From positions 3,765,809 through 3,813,934 of the forward strand of contig NZ_MTFE01000010.1 of the NCBI RefSeq assembly GCF_001953305.1: 48,126 nt of DNA, read 5' to 3'. The notes under the pieces are model-generated. The model worked only from the letters and a program-made list of their open reading frames with translations. It ran no database searches and had not been told where the DNA came from. Source of the DNA: Cnuella takakiae (GTDB taxonomy: Bacteria; Bacteroidota; Bacteroidia; Chitinophagales; Chitinophagaceae). Shown here piece after piece: positions 9,309 to 18,102 of this stretch; within the stretch, counting starts at the first letter, position 1; each line of letters opens with the position of its first letter. A program made the translations under genes and the position numbers.

Positions 9309-10808
9309 TTAACCTTTTACTTGATGATAAACTTCACTCCAGCGCAGTTCCTGTTTGAAGGAATGCAGGCGGGTGTGTTCGTCAATCAGCACACACTCAA
9401 TACCGGCAATCTCAGCAAAGTCCGCGAGGTGCTCGGTAGTGAGGTTCTGGCTGTAGCAGGTGTGGTGGGCGCCACCGGCATAGATCCAGGCTGCGCAGCC
9501 GGTCTTCATGTCGGGCAGGGGCTTCCACAGCACGCGGGCTACGGGCAGCTTGGGCAAATCGTGCTGGGGTGCTACCGCTTCAACGGTATTTACCAGCAGG
9601 CGGAAACGGTTACCCATATCGATGATAGATGCGTTGAGGGCAGCGCCGCCATCTACGTTGAAAACAAGACGTACGGGATCAGCCTTTCCACCAATACCCA
9701 GTTCGTGGATCTCGCACTTGGGTTTAGCGTTGGCAATGGAAGGACAGATCTCCAGCATGTGCGAACCAAGCACCATCGAGTTGTTGGGCTCGAAGTGGTA
9801 GGTATAGTCTTCCATGAACGAGTTGCCGCCAGGCAGGCCGGCACCCATCACTTTCATGGCACGTACCAGCGCAGAAGTTTTCCAGTCGCCTTCGCCACCA
9901 AAGCCATAGCCGTCGGCCATCAGGCGCTGGGTGGCAATACCGGGCAGCTGGATCATACCGTGCAGGTCTTCGAATGTATCGGTAAAGCCTTTATAGTTGC
10001 CGTCTTTCAGGAATTTGCGCAGACCCAGTTCAATGCGGGCCGCATCGCGCAGGGCTGCGTGTTTTTCCGCACCTTGCTGCAGTTCGGGCGCCAGCTCGTA
10101 GCTGGTTGCGTATTCGGCAACCAGGGCATCTACTTCGCTTTCACCGATGGCGTTGATCACGGCAACGAGGTCGCCGATGCCATGGGTGTTCACCATGTAA
10201 CCAAATTTCATCTCGGCTTCTACTTTATCGCCATCGGTAACGGCCACAAAGCGCATGTTGTCGCCAAAGCGAACGAAGCGTGCACCCTGCCAGTCGGCCC
10301 AGCCGGCGGCGGCGCGGGTCCATGCACCCAGTTGCTGCAGCACTTCTTCATCCTGCCAGTGACCTACTACCACCTTGCGGTTGATGCGCATACGGCTCAT
10401 GATAAAACCAAACTCACGGTCGCCGTGGGCGCTTTGGTTCAGGTTCATGAAGTCCATATCGATCTCACCCCAGGGGATGTCGCGGTTGAACTGTGTATGC
10501 AGGTGTGCGATGGGCTTCTGCAGGCTTTGCAGGCCACGGATCCACATCTTGGCAGGCGAAAAGGTATGCATCCAGGTGATCACACCGATACAGGCAGTAG
10601 CGGCATTGGCCTCGGCACATACGCGGTAAATTTCCTCGGGTGTAGTAACCACAGGCTTGAATACCACGCGTACAGGAACAGCGGAAGCTTCGTTCAGGGA
10701 AGCAGCAATTTCCTGCGAATGCGCAGCTACCTGCTTCAGGGTTTCTTCACCGTACAGATGCTGGCTGCCGGTAACAAACCACACTTCAAATTCTTTCAGA
10801 TTGATCAT
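9309..10808 (-). CDS. araA: L-arabinose isomerase
   Basis: 499 residues, the standard length. It converts L-arabinose to L-ribulose in the cytoplasm. The N-terminus [15 protein letters not shown] is the family hallmark. The metal and catalytic residues are all found at nearly the Escherichia coli numbering: Glu306 (in GFGGEGDWK), Glu333 ([11 protein letters not shown]), His350 ([12 protein letters not shown]) and His449 (GGAHHTCYS). Manganese is the usual cofactor in this family. It follows the GH127 gene with an 80-bp gap that holds a double hairpin, and precedes araT. The start ATG is supported by the conserved N-terminus. Confidence 0.98.
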   Translation of the reverse strand: MINLKEFEVWFVTGSQHLYGEETLKQVAAHSQEIAASLNEASAVPVRVVFKPVVTTPEEIYRVCAEANAATACIGVITWMHTFSPAKMWIRGLQSLQKPIAHLHTQFNRDIPWGEIDMDFMNLNQSAHGDREFGFIMSRMRINRKVVVGHWQDEEVLQQLGAWTRAAAGWADWQGARFVRFGDNMRFVAVTDGDKVEAEMKFGYMVNTHGIGDLVAVINAIGESEVDALVAEYATSYELAPELQQGAEKHAALRDAARIELGLRKFLKDGNYKGFTDTFEDLHGMIQLPGIATQRLMADGYGFGGEGDWKTSALVRAMKVMGAGLPGGNSFMEDYTYHFEPNNSMVLGSHMLEICPSIANAKPKCEIHELGIGGKADPVRLVFNVDGGAALNASIIDMGNRFRLLVNTVEAVAPQHDLPKLPVARVLWKPLPDMKTGCAAWIYAGGAHHTCYSQNLTTEHLADFAEIAGIECVLIDEHTRLHSFKQELRWSEVYHQVKG

Positions 10809-10845
10809 TTGGGGTTCTGCTTGTTATATTGTTTGGTTATGATTT

Positions 10846-10881
10846 AAAAAATCGCCGAGGCGGATCTCTGATGTAGAGATC
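10846..10881 (-). terminator. Double hairpin between GH127 gene and araA
   Basis: On the minus strand, 7 nt after the GH127 stop, a 7-bp stem (10863-10869 with 10875-10881, GATCTCT/AGAGATC) is followed by a short GC-rich stem CGCC/GGCG and six T (10846-10851). It resembles an intrinsic terminator or attenuator placed before araA; the first palindrome could also be a protein site. Confidence 0.45.
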
Positions 10882-10888
10882 TGATATC

Positions 10889-12892
10889 TTATTTAGCTAA
10901 AATATCTACGTCTTTCACGCCCGTTGGAAACCACACCATCATTTCGCTCTTACCACGGTTGGCCCATGCGTAATACGGAATAGCGGTGAACGGTTGCTTT
11001 ACCGTTGTAACGCTGTTGTTGTCCACTTTAACTGCAGGCACCGTGCTTTTTAATACCATCACGCCGTTCAGCAGGTTAGGCTGATATTCGGGTGTAAAGG
11101 TGGTGGATTGCGGCACCATGATGTTGGCAGCACGGCCACCATTGTCCCAGCCTTCGGCGCAGTACACCAGGGGTCCGCGCTGCAGGGCAATCTTGCCCTG
11201 GTCGTCCACCAGTTTTTCGTGTGCAACGATCTGCTGTACTTCCATAGGTAAGTTTACTTCCACCACATCACCCTTCTTCCAGGTGCGGTTGATGGTAGCA
11301 AAACCCTTATCCACGTTGTAGCTTACCTGCTGGCCGTTTACCTTGATCACCACTTCTTTGTTGTTGGTGGTAGCAAAACGGTACAGATCGGAAGGCACCA
11401 CCTGTTGTTGCGCCCATCCCGGAATGCGCACTTTCAAACCAAAGGCAATACTGCTTTTGGGGCTTACAATGAACTTCAGGTCGCCGCTCCAGGGATAGTT
11501 ATGCTGCTGCTCGATCTTTACATCTTTGTTTCCCAGTTTCAAATCGGAAACACTCACCGCAAAGAGGTTGACATAAATATCATTGTCCTTTTGCGCATAC
11601 ATATAACCGGGCACTGAAGGCAGCAGTCGGGTTACATTGGTAGGGCAGCAGGAGCAGTCGAACCAACCCGAGCGCTCCGCTTCGAGGCTGCCATGGTGAA
11701 AACTGTTTTTCACCTGCATGGCATTGGTATAAAAGAACGATTTGCCATCGAGGCCCACACCGGAGATCAGGCCGTTGTACAGGCTGCGCTCCAGCACATC
11801 GAGGTACTTGGCATCGCCGTGCAACAGGAACATGCGGTGGTTCCAGTATACGTTGGCAATGGCCGCACAGGTTTCGTTGTAGGCAGTGCCATTGGGCAGG
11901 TCGTAGTTGTCGCCAAAGCGCTCACCCGAAGGCACGGCTCCTATCCCACCCTGCACATAATACTTTTTGCTCACCATGTTGTTCCAGATGCGGTCAACAG
12001 CATGGAGGTAAGCGGTATCGCCGGTAAGGGCTGCGATATCGGCAACAGCGCTGTATAGGTATGCGGCACGCACCGCGTGGCCGATGGCTTCCTCCTGTTG
12101 TACTACAGGCTTGTGATCTTGCCAGTATGCACCATTCTTCCAGGGATCTTTATTGGTGGAATCATAACCATTAAAATGACCTCTTTCATCAATAAAGTCT
12201 TTGGCCGACGCGAGGTATTCTTTTTTACCTGTGATGCGATAGAGTTTTACCAAACCCATCTCCACCACTTCATGGCCGGGTGCCACATGATTTTTACCGG
12301 GACCAAAAACCGAACAAACGAGGTCGGCATTTTTTAAAGCGATATTGAGCAGGTTCTTTTTGCCGGTGGCATAGTAATGCGCTGCAGCGGCTTCAAAGAG
12401 GTGACCCGAGTTGTACAACTCATGGCTCAGTTCGCGTTCCTTTTCCCAACGCTGCGTTCCTGCCCAGGCATGCGGTGCAGCAGGGTTGATGGTTCGTGCC
12501 GTGTACAGGTAACCATCAGGTTCTTGTGCCCTGGCAACCTTGTCAATGAGCGTATCGATATAGCCTTCCAGCTTTTTGTCGGGGAACAAGCTCAATGAAA
12601 ACGATGCGCCTTCAATGGTCTTGTAGATGTCTGTATCATCAAATGGAAAGATGGTACAGAACTTTCCCTCGCGGGCAGCCGCCATTTCAAAGTTCTTCAC
12701 CCTTCCCGTGTTCTCGCACCGTTCAAAGGATGCGGGAATGGTAACCGTATGGTTCGTTTTGATGCGGGGCAACCAGAACTGGTCGTTCAGGTGCACCTGC
12801 GTGAAATTAACCGAGCGGATCGGGTAATCGGTTTGCTGTGCACGCCCTGTGAGGGCAGCAAGCAAGGCGAAGGAAAGGATGACTTTTTTCAT
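10889..12892 (-). CDS. GH127-family beta-L-arabinofuranosidase, exported
   Basis: 667 residues from the ATG at 12892, chosen because MKKVILSFALLAALTGRAQ is a clean signal peptide; the frame runs 21 codons further upstream, but only through a repeat element. The fold is the DUF1680/GH127 (alpha/alpha)6 barrel. The zinc-thiolate active site of this family is present: Glu340 and Cys342 (NETCAAIANVYW) and Cys415-Cys416 (FDCSCCPTN), matching the nucleophile and ligands of HypBA1. Known members remove beta-L-arabinofuranose from hydroxyproline-linked arabinans and similar chains, though the family also contains other specificities. It is expected in the periplasm and sits between araD and araA, so its product arabinose is used at once. 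Confidence 0.92.
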   Translation of the reverse strand: MKKVILSFALLAALTGRAQQTDYPIRSVNFTQVHLNDQFWLPRIKTNHTVTIPASFERCENTGRVKNFEMAAAREGKFCTIFPFDDTDIYKTIEGASFSLSLFPDKKLEGYIDTLIDKVARAQEPDGYLYTARTINPAAPHAWAGTQRWEKERELSHELYNSGHLFEAAAAHYYATGKKNLLNIALKNADLVCSVFGPGKNHVAPGHEVVEMGLVKLYRITGKKEYLASAKDFIDERGHFNGYDSTNKDPWKNGAYWQDHKPVVQQEEAIGHAVRAAYLYSAVADIAALTGDTAYLHAVDRIWNNMVSKKYYVQGGIGAVPSGERFGDNYDLPNGTAYNETCAAIANVYWNHRMFLLHGDAKYLDVLERSLYNGLISGVGLDGKSFFYTNAMQVKNSFHHGSLEAERSGWFDCSCCPTNVTRLLPSVPGYMYAQKDNDIYVNLFAVSVSDLKLGNKDVKIEQQHNYPWSGDLKFIVSPKSSIAFGLKVRIPGWAQQQVVPSDLYRFATTNNKEVVIKVNGQQVSYNVDKGFATINRTWKKGDVVEVNLPMEVQQIVAHEKLVDDQGKIALQRGPLVYCAEGWDNGGRAANIMVPQSTTFTPEYQPNLLNGVMVLKSTVPAVKVDNNSVTTVKQPFTAIPYYAWANRGKSEMMVWFPTGVKDVDILAK

Positions 12893-12910
12893 ATGTGGTT
12901 TTTGCAAGCT

Positions 12911-13091
12911 GGTTGGTGAATGGTGAATGGGCAATGGTGAATGGTTGAAAACCAAGCGGCTGTTTACAGTTAATTATTGATTACTGATTATTTATTATTA
13001 TGGGGAACGAAGCTTTGTCTGACATGGAATAATAAGTAATCAATAAATAATAATTCCATTATTCACCATTGCCCATTCACCATTCACCACC
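12911..13091. repeat. Nested inverted repeat A (gtgaatgg words) between araD and GH127
   Basis: Outer arms 12911-12942 and 13061-13091 are complementary throughout apart from one extra base. They are made of the tandem word GGTGAAT. Inner AT-rich arms 12972-12999 and 13028-13055 pair at 24 of 28 positions. The whole could fold into one stem of about 85 bp. The distal arm abuts the araD stop codon (13092-13094). It is noncoding. Confidence 0.85.
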
Positions 13092-13796
13092 TCATTGTCC
13101 ATAATAAGAATGCGGCCCATGCTTGCGCTCGTAGTGCTTTTTGATCAAAGCATCCTTGAGGCGCGGCGCGTTGGGATTGATCTGCTCGGTGAGGGTGGCC
13201 ATCTTGGCAACGGTTTCGAGCACCGCGCTGTTGTACACCGCCTTGTCGGCATTCTTGCCCCAGGTAAAAGGTGCATGGTTGCCCACCAGGATCATTTCGC
13301 ACTCTTCGTAGCTCAGGCCACGTTCTGCCAGGCAGTTCATGATCTGGAAGCCGGTTTGGTATTCATAGTCACCTGCTATCATCTCGTCGCTCATGGGCGG
13401 CGCACAGGGAATATCCACCGTAGTATGATCGCCGTGGGTAGTACCGTAGTTAATGATGTCGCGTTGCGCCTGCGCCCATGCAGTGCCATACACCGAATGG
13501 GTATGCACCACGCCGCCGATCTTTTCCCAATGCTTGTACAACACCGCATGGGTAAGGGTATCGGAAGAAGGACGGAGGTTGCCCTGAACGGTCTTACCGT
13601 CGAAGTCAACGATTACCATCTTATCGGGAGAAAGGTCTTTGTAGGGAACGCCGCTTGGTTTGATGGCAAAAACACCCAGGCTGCGGTCGGCCGCACTAAC
13701 GTTGCCAAAAGTGAAGAGAACCAGCCCCAGTTCAGGCAGCTGCATATTGGCAGCATAGGCTTCTTCCTGTATGTGTTGATACGGATTTACGATCAT
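13092..13796 (-). CDS. araD: L-ribulose-5-phosphate 4-epimerase
   Basis: 234 residues, the usual size for this class II aldolase-like zinc epimerase, which converts L-ribulose 5-phosphate to D-xylulose 5-phosphate in the cytoplasm. Zinc and catalytic residues are visible: Asp79 (SSDT), His98 and His100 (VVHTHS), His174 (GNHAPFTWG) and catalytic Asp123 (THGDHTTVD); the C-terminus HSYYGQ carries the family's essential tyrosine. The ATG overlaps the araB stop in an ATGA junction, showing translational coupling. Its product is the entry point to the transketolase and transaldolase encoded at 17007-19745. Confidence 0.97.
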   Translation of the reverse strand: MIVNPYQHIQEEAYAANMQLPELGLVLFTFGNVSAADRSLGVFAIKPSGVPYKDLSPDKMVIVDFDGKTVQGNLRPSSDTLTHAVLYKHWEKIGGVVHTHSVYGTAWAQAQRDIINYGTTHGDHTTVDIPCAPPMSDEMIAGDYEYQTGFQIMNCLAERGLSYEECEMILVGNHAPFTWGKNADKAVYNSAVLETVAKMATLTEQINPNAPRLKDALIKKHYERKHGPHSYYGQ

Positions 13797-15502
13797 GCTT
13801 CAGTGAGTTGGTTTTGTGCTACAGGCTTCTTCGTTTGTGCTTCAAGGAAAGCTCCGGTCTTGATGTATTTCTTGTAACGCTTCTCGTAAACGTCAACCCG
13901 TGCAGGGTTGGGTGTGTATTCGGCATCAAAGCCCTGGCCCATGGCCTGCATGGCGGCTTCAACGTTGGGATACAATCCGGCAGTGGTGGCAGCAAACATA
14001 GCGGCACCCAGTGCGCAGGTTTGCTCCGACTTGTGTACGCGGATGGGCATGCCAATTACATCGGCCATCATCTGCATAACAAAAGGCGATTTTTTGGCAA
14101 CGCCACCCAAAGCGATCAAACCTTTTACAGGCACGCCTTCAGCGATAAAGCGGTCAACGATGGCCTTGGCGCCAAAGCAGGTAGCTTCCACCAGGGCACG
14201 GAACATGCGCGGCGCATCGGTACCCATGTTGAGGCCGGTAAATGCGCCTTTCAGCAACTGGTCGGCATCGGGCGTACGGCGGCCATTGATCCAGTCAATA
14301 GCCAATTCGCTGCCTTCTTCAGGTTCCAGCAGGTCGGCTTGCTTGCTCAGCTCGGGAATGAGTTTATCTACGGCTTCTTCCACCAGTTTCTTGGCGGTAT
14401 CGGCATCAATGATGGATGATTGGGAAAGCACATGTTGCAGCGGCCAGGCCAGCACATCGCGCAGCCAGGCATAGGCATCACCAAATGCCGACTGGCCGGC
14501 TTCCATACCCAGCATACCGGGAATAACGGAGCCGGGCACCTGTCCGCAAATACCGCGAATCAGCTTGTCGCCCACTTCGGCTTCGGGCGCCACCAAGATA
14601 TCGCAGGTGGAAGTACCCATTACCTTGGAGAGATAGTAGGGTTCAATTTGTCCGCCTACAGCACCCATATGGCAATCGAAGGCACCGGCACCGATTTGTA
14701 CATCGGCAGGCAGGCCTAAACGCTGTGCCCACTCGGCAGAGATGGTACCTACAGCGGTATCTGAAGTATAAACTTCCGTATACAATTTTTCGGTAAAGCC
14801 CTTCAACAACGGGTCGAGGGTTGCAAAGAAATCATCGGGAGGCAGTCCGCCCCACTCTGCAGCCCAAAGACCCTTGTGACCCGCAGAACATACGCCACGC
14901 TTGATCTCGGTAGCTTTCTTGCCACCGGTGAGCAGGAAGGGAATCCAGTCGCAATGCTCTACCCAACTGTGGATGGCGGCACGTACGGTTTCATCGGCAC
15001 GCAGGATGCGCAGCAGCTTTGCCCAGAACCACTCCGAAGAGTAAATACCACCTACATATTGCAGGTAGTTGGTATCAAACTTCTCCGCATGAGCGTTGAT
15101 TTCGGCTGCCTCGCCAGTGGCCGTATGGTCTTTCCACAACACGAACATGGCGTTGGGGTTTTCGGCAAACTGAGGCAGCATGGCCAACGGAGTACCGGTA
15201 GCATCAACTGCAACCGGTGTAGAACCGGTGGTATCAACGGAGATGGCCTTTACGTTGGCAGCAATGGCCGAACCGGCCTGCAGCAGGCAGCGCTTGATGG
15301 TATCTTCCAGGCCTTCGATATAATCGAGGGGGTGCTGGCGAAACTGGTTGGCAGCTGCATTGCAATACCGGCCTTCTTTCCAGCGGGGATAATAAAACAC
15401 GGCGGAAGCTACTTCGTTGCCGTTCTGCGCATCTACCAGTACCGAACGAACCGAGTCGGAACCGTAGTCAACACCTATCACGTAGGCTTGGGACAAGCTC
15501 AT
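13793..15502 (-). CDS. araB: L-ribulokinase (FGGY family)
   Basis: 569 residues, the standard length of AraB-type ribulokinase. The N-terminal phosphate loop YVIGVDYGSDSVRSVLVDA and the segment GSTPVAVDATGTPLAMLPQF are typical, as is the second domain with GAFDCHMGAVGGQ and the C-terminal GGVAKKSPFVMQMMADVIG signature of FGGY kinases. It phosphorylates L-ribulose using ATP in the cytoplasm. It is the first gene of araB-araD-GH127-araA-araT-araR. A TAAATTTG promoter box and an overlapping 19-bp palindrome lie 40-60 bp upstream, so repression by AraR is likely. Confidence 0.97.
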   Translation of the reverse strand: MSLSQAYVIGVDYGSDSVRSVLVDAQNGNEVASAVFYYPRWKEGRYCNAAANQFRQHPLDYIEGLEDTIKRCLLQAGSAIAANVKAISVDTTGSTPVAVDATGTPLAMLPQFAENPNAMFVLWKDHTATGEAAEINAHAEKFDTNYLQYVGGIYSSEWFWAKLLRILRADETVRAAIHSWVEHCDWIPFLLTGGKKATEIKRGVCSAGHKGLWAAEWGGLPPDDFFATLDPLLKGFTEKLYTEVYTSDTAVGTISAEWAQRLGLPADVQIGAGAFDCHMGAVGGQIEPYYLSKVMGTSTCDILVAPEAEVGDKLIRGICGQVPGSVIPGMLGMEAGQSAFGDAYAWLRDVLAWPLQHVLSQSSIIDADTAKKLVEEAVDKLIPELSKQADLLEPEEGSELAIDWINGRRTPDADQLLKGAFTGLNMGTDAPRMFRALVEATCFGAKAIVDRFIAEGVPVKGLIALGGVAKKSPFVMQMMADVIGMPIRVHKSEQTCALGAAMFAATTAGLYPNVEAAMQAMGQGFDAEYTPNPARVDVYEKRYKKYIKTGAFLEAQTKKPVAQNQLTEA

Positions 15503-15542
15503 GGAATACTATTTTGGGAAGGAAAGATAAGCGCTTTTCTAG

Positions 15543-15561
15543 AAGTGTCAAATTTACATTT
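15543..15561. promoter_or_regulatory. Putative AraR operator at the araB promoter
   Basis: AAGTGTCAAATTTACATTT is an imperfect 19-bp palindrome sharing AAGTGT and TTTACA, at the same spacing, with the sites at 29767 and 38491. It fully covers the -7 box at 15549-15556, so binding would block RNA polymerase. Confidence 0.7.
15549..15556 (-). promoter_or_regulatory. araB: Promoter -7 box of araB operon
   Basis: On the minus strand this reads TAAATTTG, a full match to the Bacteroidetes primary-sigma -7 consensus TAnnTTTG, 46 bp before the araB ATG. No perfect TTTG -33 box is seen at the usual 19-21 nt spacing. Confidence 0.6.
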
Positions 15562-15662
15562 ATAATTTTTTCTCTTAGCCCTGCAACCCTGTTGAAGGAA
15601 TGTGGACAAGCCCATCAAATGCGGAATTATTGTAATCAAAACGAAGCATGGTTTAATTCCCT

Positions 15663-15686
15663 AAAAAGGTTTAAACCGTCTGGTTT
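15663..15686 (-). terminator. Weak terminator after the lytS-like gene
   Basis: On the minus strand AAACC (15682-15686) pairs with GGTTT (15673-15677) across a 4-nt loop, then AAACC and five T (15663-15667). It overlaps the kinase stop codon region and separates that gene from the araB unit. Confidence 0.45.
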
Positions 15687-16761
15687 AGGGTTGTGCAAGC
15701 GGGTAACTTAAAGGCTCTTGCAAAATAGAATTTACCTCGTCAGCTGGTGCAATAAGGGGCAAGGAAACACAAAAGCGGCCACCGGTCTCCTGAATGACAA
15801 CTTCAGGTTGGTTCAGCAAACGGTACTTGGCTGCGATATTGTTCAGACCGATGTGGGTAGAATGTACTTTTCCCAACTTACGTTGCAGGTTGTTGCTCAC
15901 CACCAGCCATCCCTTGCTGTTGGTTTCAATACATATCTGCAAAGGCTTTTCGCGGTGGGCGATGTTGTGCTTGACCGCGTTCTCCACCAAAAGCTGCAAG
16001 GTAAGCGGCGGCAAAAGGTGATTCATATACGAATCGGGCACCCCTACTGAAAGCGAAACGCCCGTACCACTGCTGGTTTGCAACATGGAAAAGTAAGCCC
16101 TGATGAATTGCAGTTCGGTAGCCAGCTCCGTTAGTTCAACCGAATTGTTGCGCAAGAGGTAGCGATATACCTGGGTCATTTCACCCAGGTAGGTTTCTGC
16201 CTTTTGCACATCATCGGTCATCAGGTAAGAGAGCGCATTGAGGCTATTAAAAAGAAAATGCGGGTTCACCTGGCTTTTCAAAGCATTGAGCTCGGTTTGC
16301 AGTTGCAGCCTTTGCAAGGCTTCGTTTGCCCGGATGCTTTCTTTCCATTTTTCAAAACTGTAAAAGAACTCATAACCAAGGGCGGCAACCGCTGCGGCCA
16401 CCAACATTACCAGGGTTGCATTAAAAGCTTTGTGCAGGGTAAACGCAAAACCGGCAAAGGGCAGGGATGCAAATACACCCAGCAGTACAAACCCGCCGGC
16501 AATATCCATAATTGCATACAGGAGAAAGGAAAGGGTAAGCCTTTGTAAGGTCCTGCTCAGTTCGGGGTACTTTTTGCGGGCATAAAACATCGACCGCATA
16601 TTGGTATAGGTAAGCAGCAAACCCAGGATACAGGTAAGCAGTGTGGCAGCGATAAAGATTTTGCCTTCGGTAAAATAGCGGGTGCCCCAGATAAAATAGT
16701 TGGCCAGCACAATGATGGAAGGCGTGGCCACGAGGTGCAACACCCAATCTTTGAGGGTCAT
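15685..16761 (-). CDS. LytS/YehU-type sensor histidine kinase, orphan
   Basis: 358 residues from the ATG at 16761 (MTLKDWVLHL). Four hydrophobic segments (about 10-27, 36-55, 76-100, 110-130) form a membrane sensor, followed by a coiled linker and the His_kinase domain LKSQVNPHFLFNSLNALSYL with the phospho-accepting His168, then an ATPase part with the N-box LLVENAVKHN. Relatives phosphorylate LytTR response regulators, but none is encoded nearby. It sits alone between the tktC terminator and the araB promoter, suggesting, not proving, a link to arabinose. Longer starts are possible (ATG at 16806 or 16866, TTG at 16884); the 16761 start was chosen because related kinases begin just before the first membrane segment. 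Confidence 0.85.
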   Translation of the reverse strand: MTLKDWVLHLVATPSIIVLANYFIWGTRYFTEGKIFIAATLLTCILGLLLTYTNMRSMFYARKKYPELSRTLQRLTLSFLLYAIMDIAGGFVLLGVFASLPFAGFAFTLHKAFNATLVMLVAAAVAALGYEFFYSFEKWKESIRANEALQRLQLQTELNALKSQVNPHFLFNSLNALSYLMTDDVQKAETYLGEMTQVYRYLLRNNSVELTELATELQFIRAYFSMLQTSSGTGVSLSVGVPDSYMNHLLPPLTLQLLVENAVKHNIAHREKPLQICIETNSKGWLVVSNNLQRKLGKVHSTHIGLNNIAAKYRLLNQPEVVIQETGGRFCVSLPLIAPADEVNSILQEPLSYPLAQP

Positions 16762-16950
16762 TTTATACGGCAGCCGGGAGCATATCGAACCTCGTTTGTT
16801 ACGCATAGATGCAACGGTTGGTTGCGGAATTGGTGATGGTTTTACCAAAGGAAAGCGGGGAGGCATCACATGGGGTAGGGACAAGCCCGCTCAAATTACA
16901 AAATACCGCAATGCCTCAAAGCGAAAATTGACAGGGGTCGTATACCCAAT

Positions 16951-16984
16951 AAAAAAGCCGCTGTCCCAAAAGGCAGCGGCTTTT
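16951..16984 (-). terminator. Strong terminator of the nine-gene glycosidase/transketolase operon
   Basis: An 11-bp perfect stem AAAAGCCGCTG (16953-16963) with CAGCGGCTTTT (16974-16984), 10-nt loop, followed on the minus strand by six T. It is 22 nt after the tktC stop and marks the end of the unit that starts at 29555. Confidence 0.9.
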
Positions 16985-17006
16985 ATAAAAAGGAAAAATG
17001 ATCCTA

Positions 17007-17981
17007 TTAAAGGGCAGCAACAACAGCGTTCTTGCGCTGCATTACTTTCTGAACGGCCTTTACAATGTGGGCTGCGTCCAAACCGTATTTGGTCATCAGT
17101 TGTGCAGGGGTACCGCTTTCGCCGAAGCTATCGTTAACGGCAACGTACTCCTGGGGCACAGGATCGTTTTGTACCAATACCTGCGCGATGGAATCACCCA
17201 AACCACCCAGGCGGTTGTGCTCTTCGGCAGTAACCACGCAACGGGTTTTGGCTACCGATTTCAGCACGGCCTCAACATCGAGGGGCTTGATGGTGTGGAT
17301 GTTGATGATCTCGGCATCAATGCCCATTTCAGCCAGCTGCTCACCGGCAAGAATGGCTTCCCATACCAGGTGGCCGGTAGCGAAGATGCTCACGTCGGCG
17401 CCTTCGTTTACCATCCATGCCTTGCCTATTACAAACTCCTGGTTGTCGGGCGTAAAGATGGGCACTACAGGACGGCCAAAACGCAGGTACACCGGGCCAT
17501 GATGCTCCGCAACAGCGATGGTGGCAGCCTTGGTCTGGTTGAAATCGCAGGGGTTGATCACGGTCATGCCGGGCAGCATTTTCATCATGCCCAGGTCTTC
17601 CAGTATCTGGTGGGTAGCACCGTCTTCACCCAGGGTAAGACCAGCATGCGAAGCGCAGATCTTTACATTCTTATCGCTGTAGGCGATGCTCTGGCGAATC
17701 TGGTCGTACACACGACCGGTAGAGAAGTTGGCAAAAGTTCCGGTAAAAGGAACCTTGCCACCAATGGTCAAACCGGCAGCGATGCCCATCATGTTGGCTT
17801 CGGCAATACCGATTTGAAAGAAGCGCTCAGGAAATTCTTTGATAAAGGCATCCATTTTCAGGGAGCCTACCAGGTCGGCGCACAGGGCAACCACGTTGGG
17901 GTTGCGGCGGCCAGCCTCCAACAGACCGGCACCAAAGCCGCTGCGGGTATCTTTCTTTTCGGTGAAAGTATATTTCTTCAT
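17007..17981 (-). CDS. Transketolase, C-terminal (pyrimidine-binding and C) subunit
   Basis: 324 residues covering only the second half of a transketolase: the pyrimidine-binding domain (about 8-175, with the conserved glutamate in FFQIGIAEANMMGIAAGL) and the C-terminal domain (about 190-310). The first half is encoded separately just upstream (18087-18959), so the enzyme is a split heteromer, as known in several archaea, bacteria and Bacteroidetes. It moves two-carbon units between pentose and other sugar phosphates with thiamine diphosphate. Being in an operon of arabinan hydrolases, it would handle the xylulose 5-phosphate made by AraD. A hairpin repeat fills the 105-bp gap to the N-terminal subunit gene. 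Confidence 0.95.
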   Translation of the reverse strand: MKKYTFTEKKDTRSGFGAGLLEAGRRNPNVVALCADLVGSLKMDAFIKEFPERFFQIGIAEANMMGIAAGLTIGGKVPFTGTFANFSTGRVYDQIRQSIAYSDKNVKICASHAGLTLGEDGATHQILEDLGMMKMLPGMTVINPCDFNQTKAATIAVAEHHGPVYLRFGRPVVPIFTPDNQEFVIGKAWMVNEGADVSIFATGHLVWEAILAGEQLAEMGIDAEIINIHTIKPLDVEAVLKSVAKTRCVVTAEEHNRLGGLGDSIAQVLVQNDPVPQEYVAVNDSFGESGTPAQLMTKYGLDAAHIVKAVQKVMQRKNAVVAAL

Positions 17982-18004
17982 GTTGAAATAGTCTGAATGG
18001 TAAA

Positions 18005-18102
18005 TGAGGCAATTAGCTAATGTGATAATAGGCTAATGTGCTAAGGAAACAGCCAAGTGGCATTCTTTTATTAGCTGATTAGCACATTAGCTAATTAGCT
18101 CA
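18005..18102. repeat. Inverted repeat B (ttagctaat words) between the two transketolase genes
   Basis: Arms 18005-18036 and 18071-18102 pair at 27 of 32 positions and consist of the word TTAGCTAATGTG. The distal arm contains the stop codon and the last four sense codons (ELIS) of the N-terminal transketolase gene, so it has become part of the coding sequence. Confidence 0.8.

Noticed and set aside
9321-10847. A 508-codon plus-strand open frame opposite araA
   Set aside because: It is antisense to araA, whose active-site residues are all confirmed on the other strand; the antisense frame has no domain signal and arises from codon bias.
12893-12955. N-terminal extension of the GH127 protein
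   Set aside because: The 21 extra codons translate repeat A words; a clean signal peptide starts at 12892.
15514-15711. 65-codon plus-strand frame between araB and the kinase
   Set aside because: It runs through the operator, the promoter box and the kinase terminator and shows no protein-like composition.
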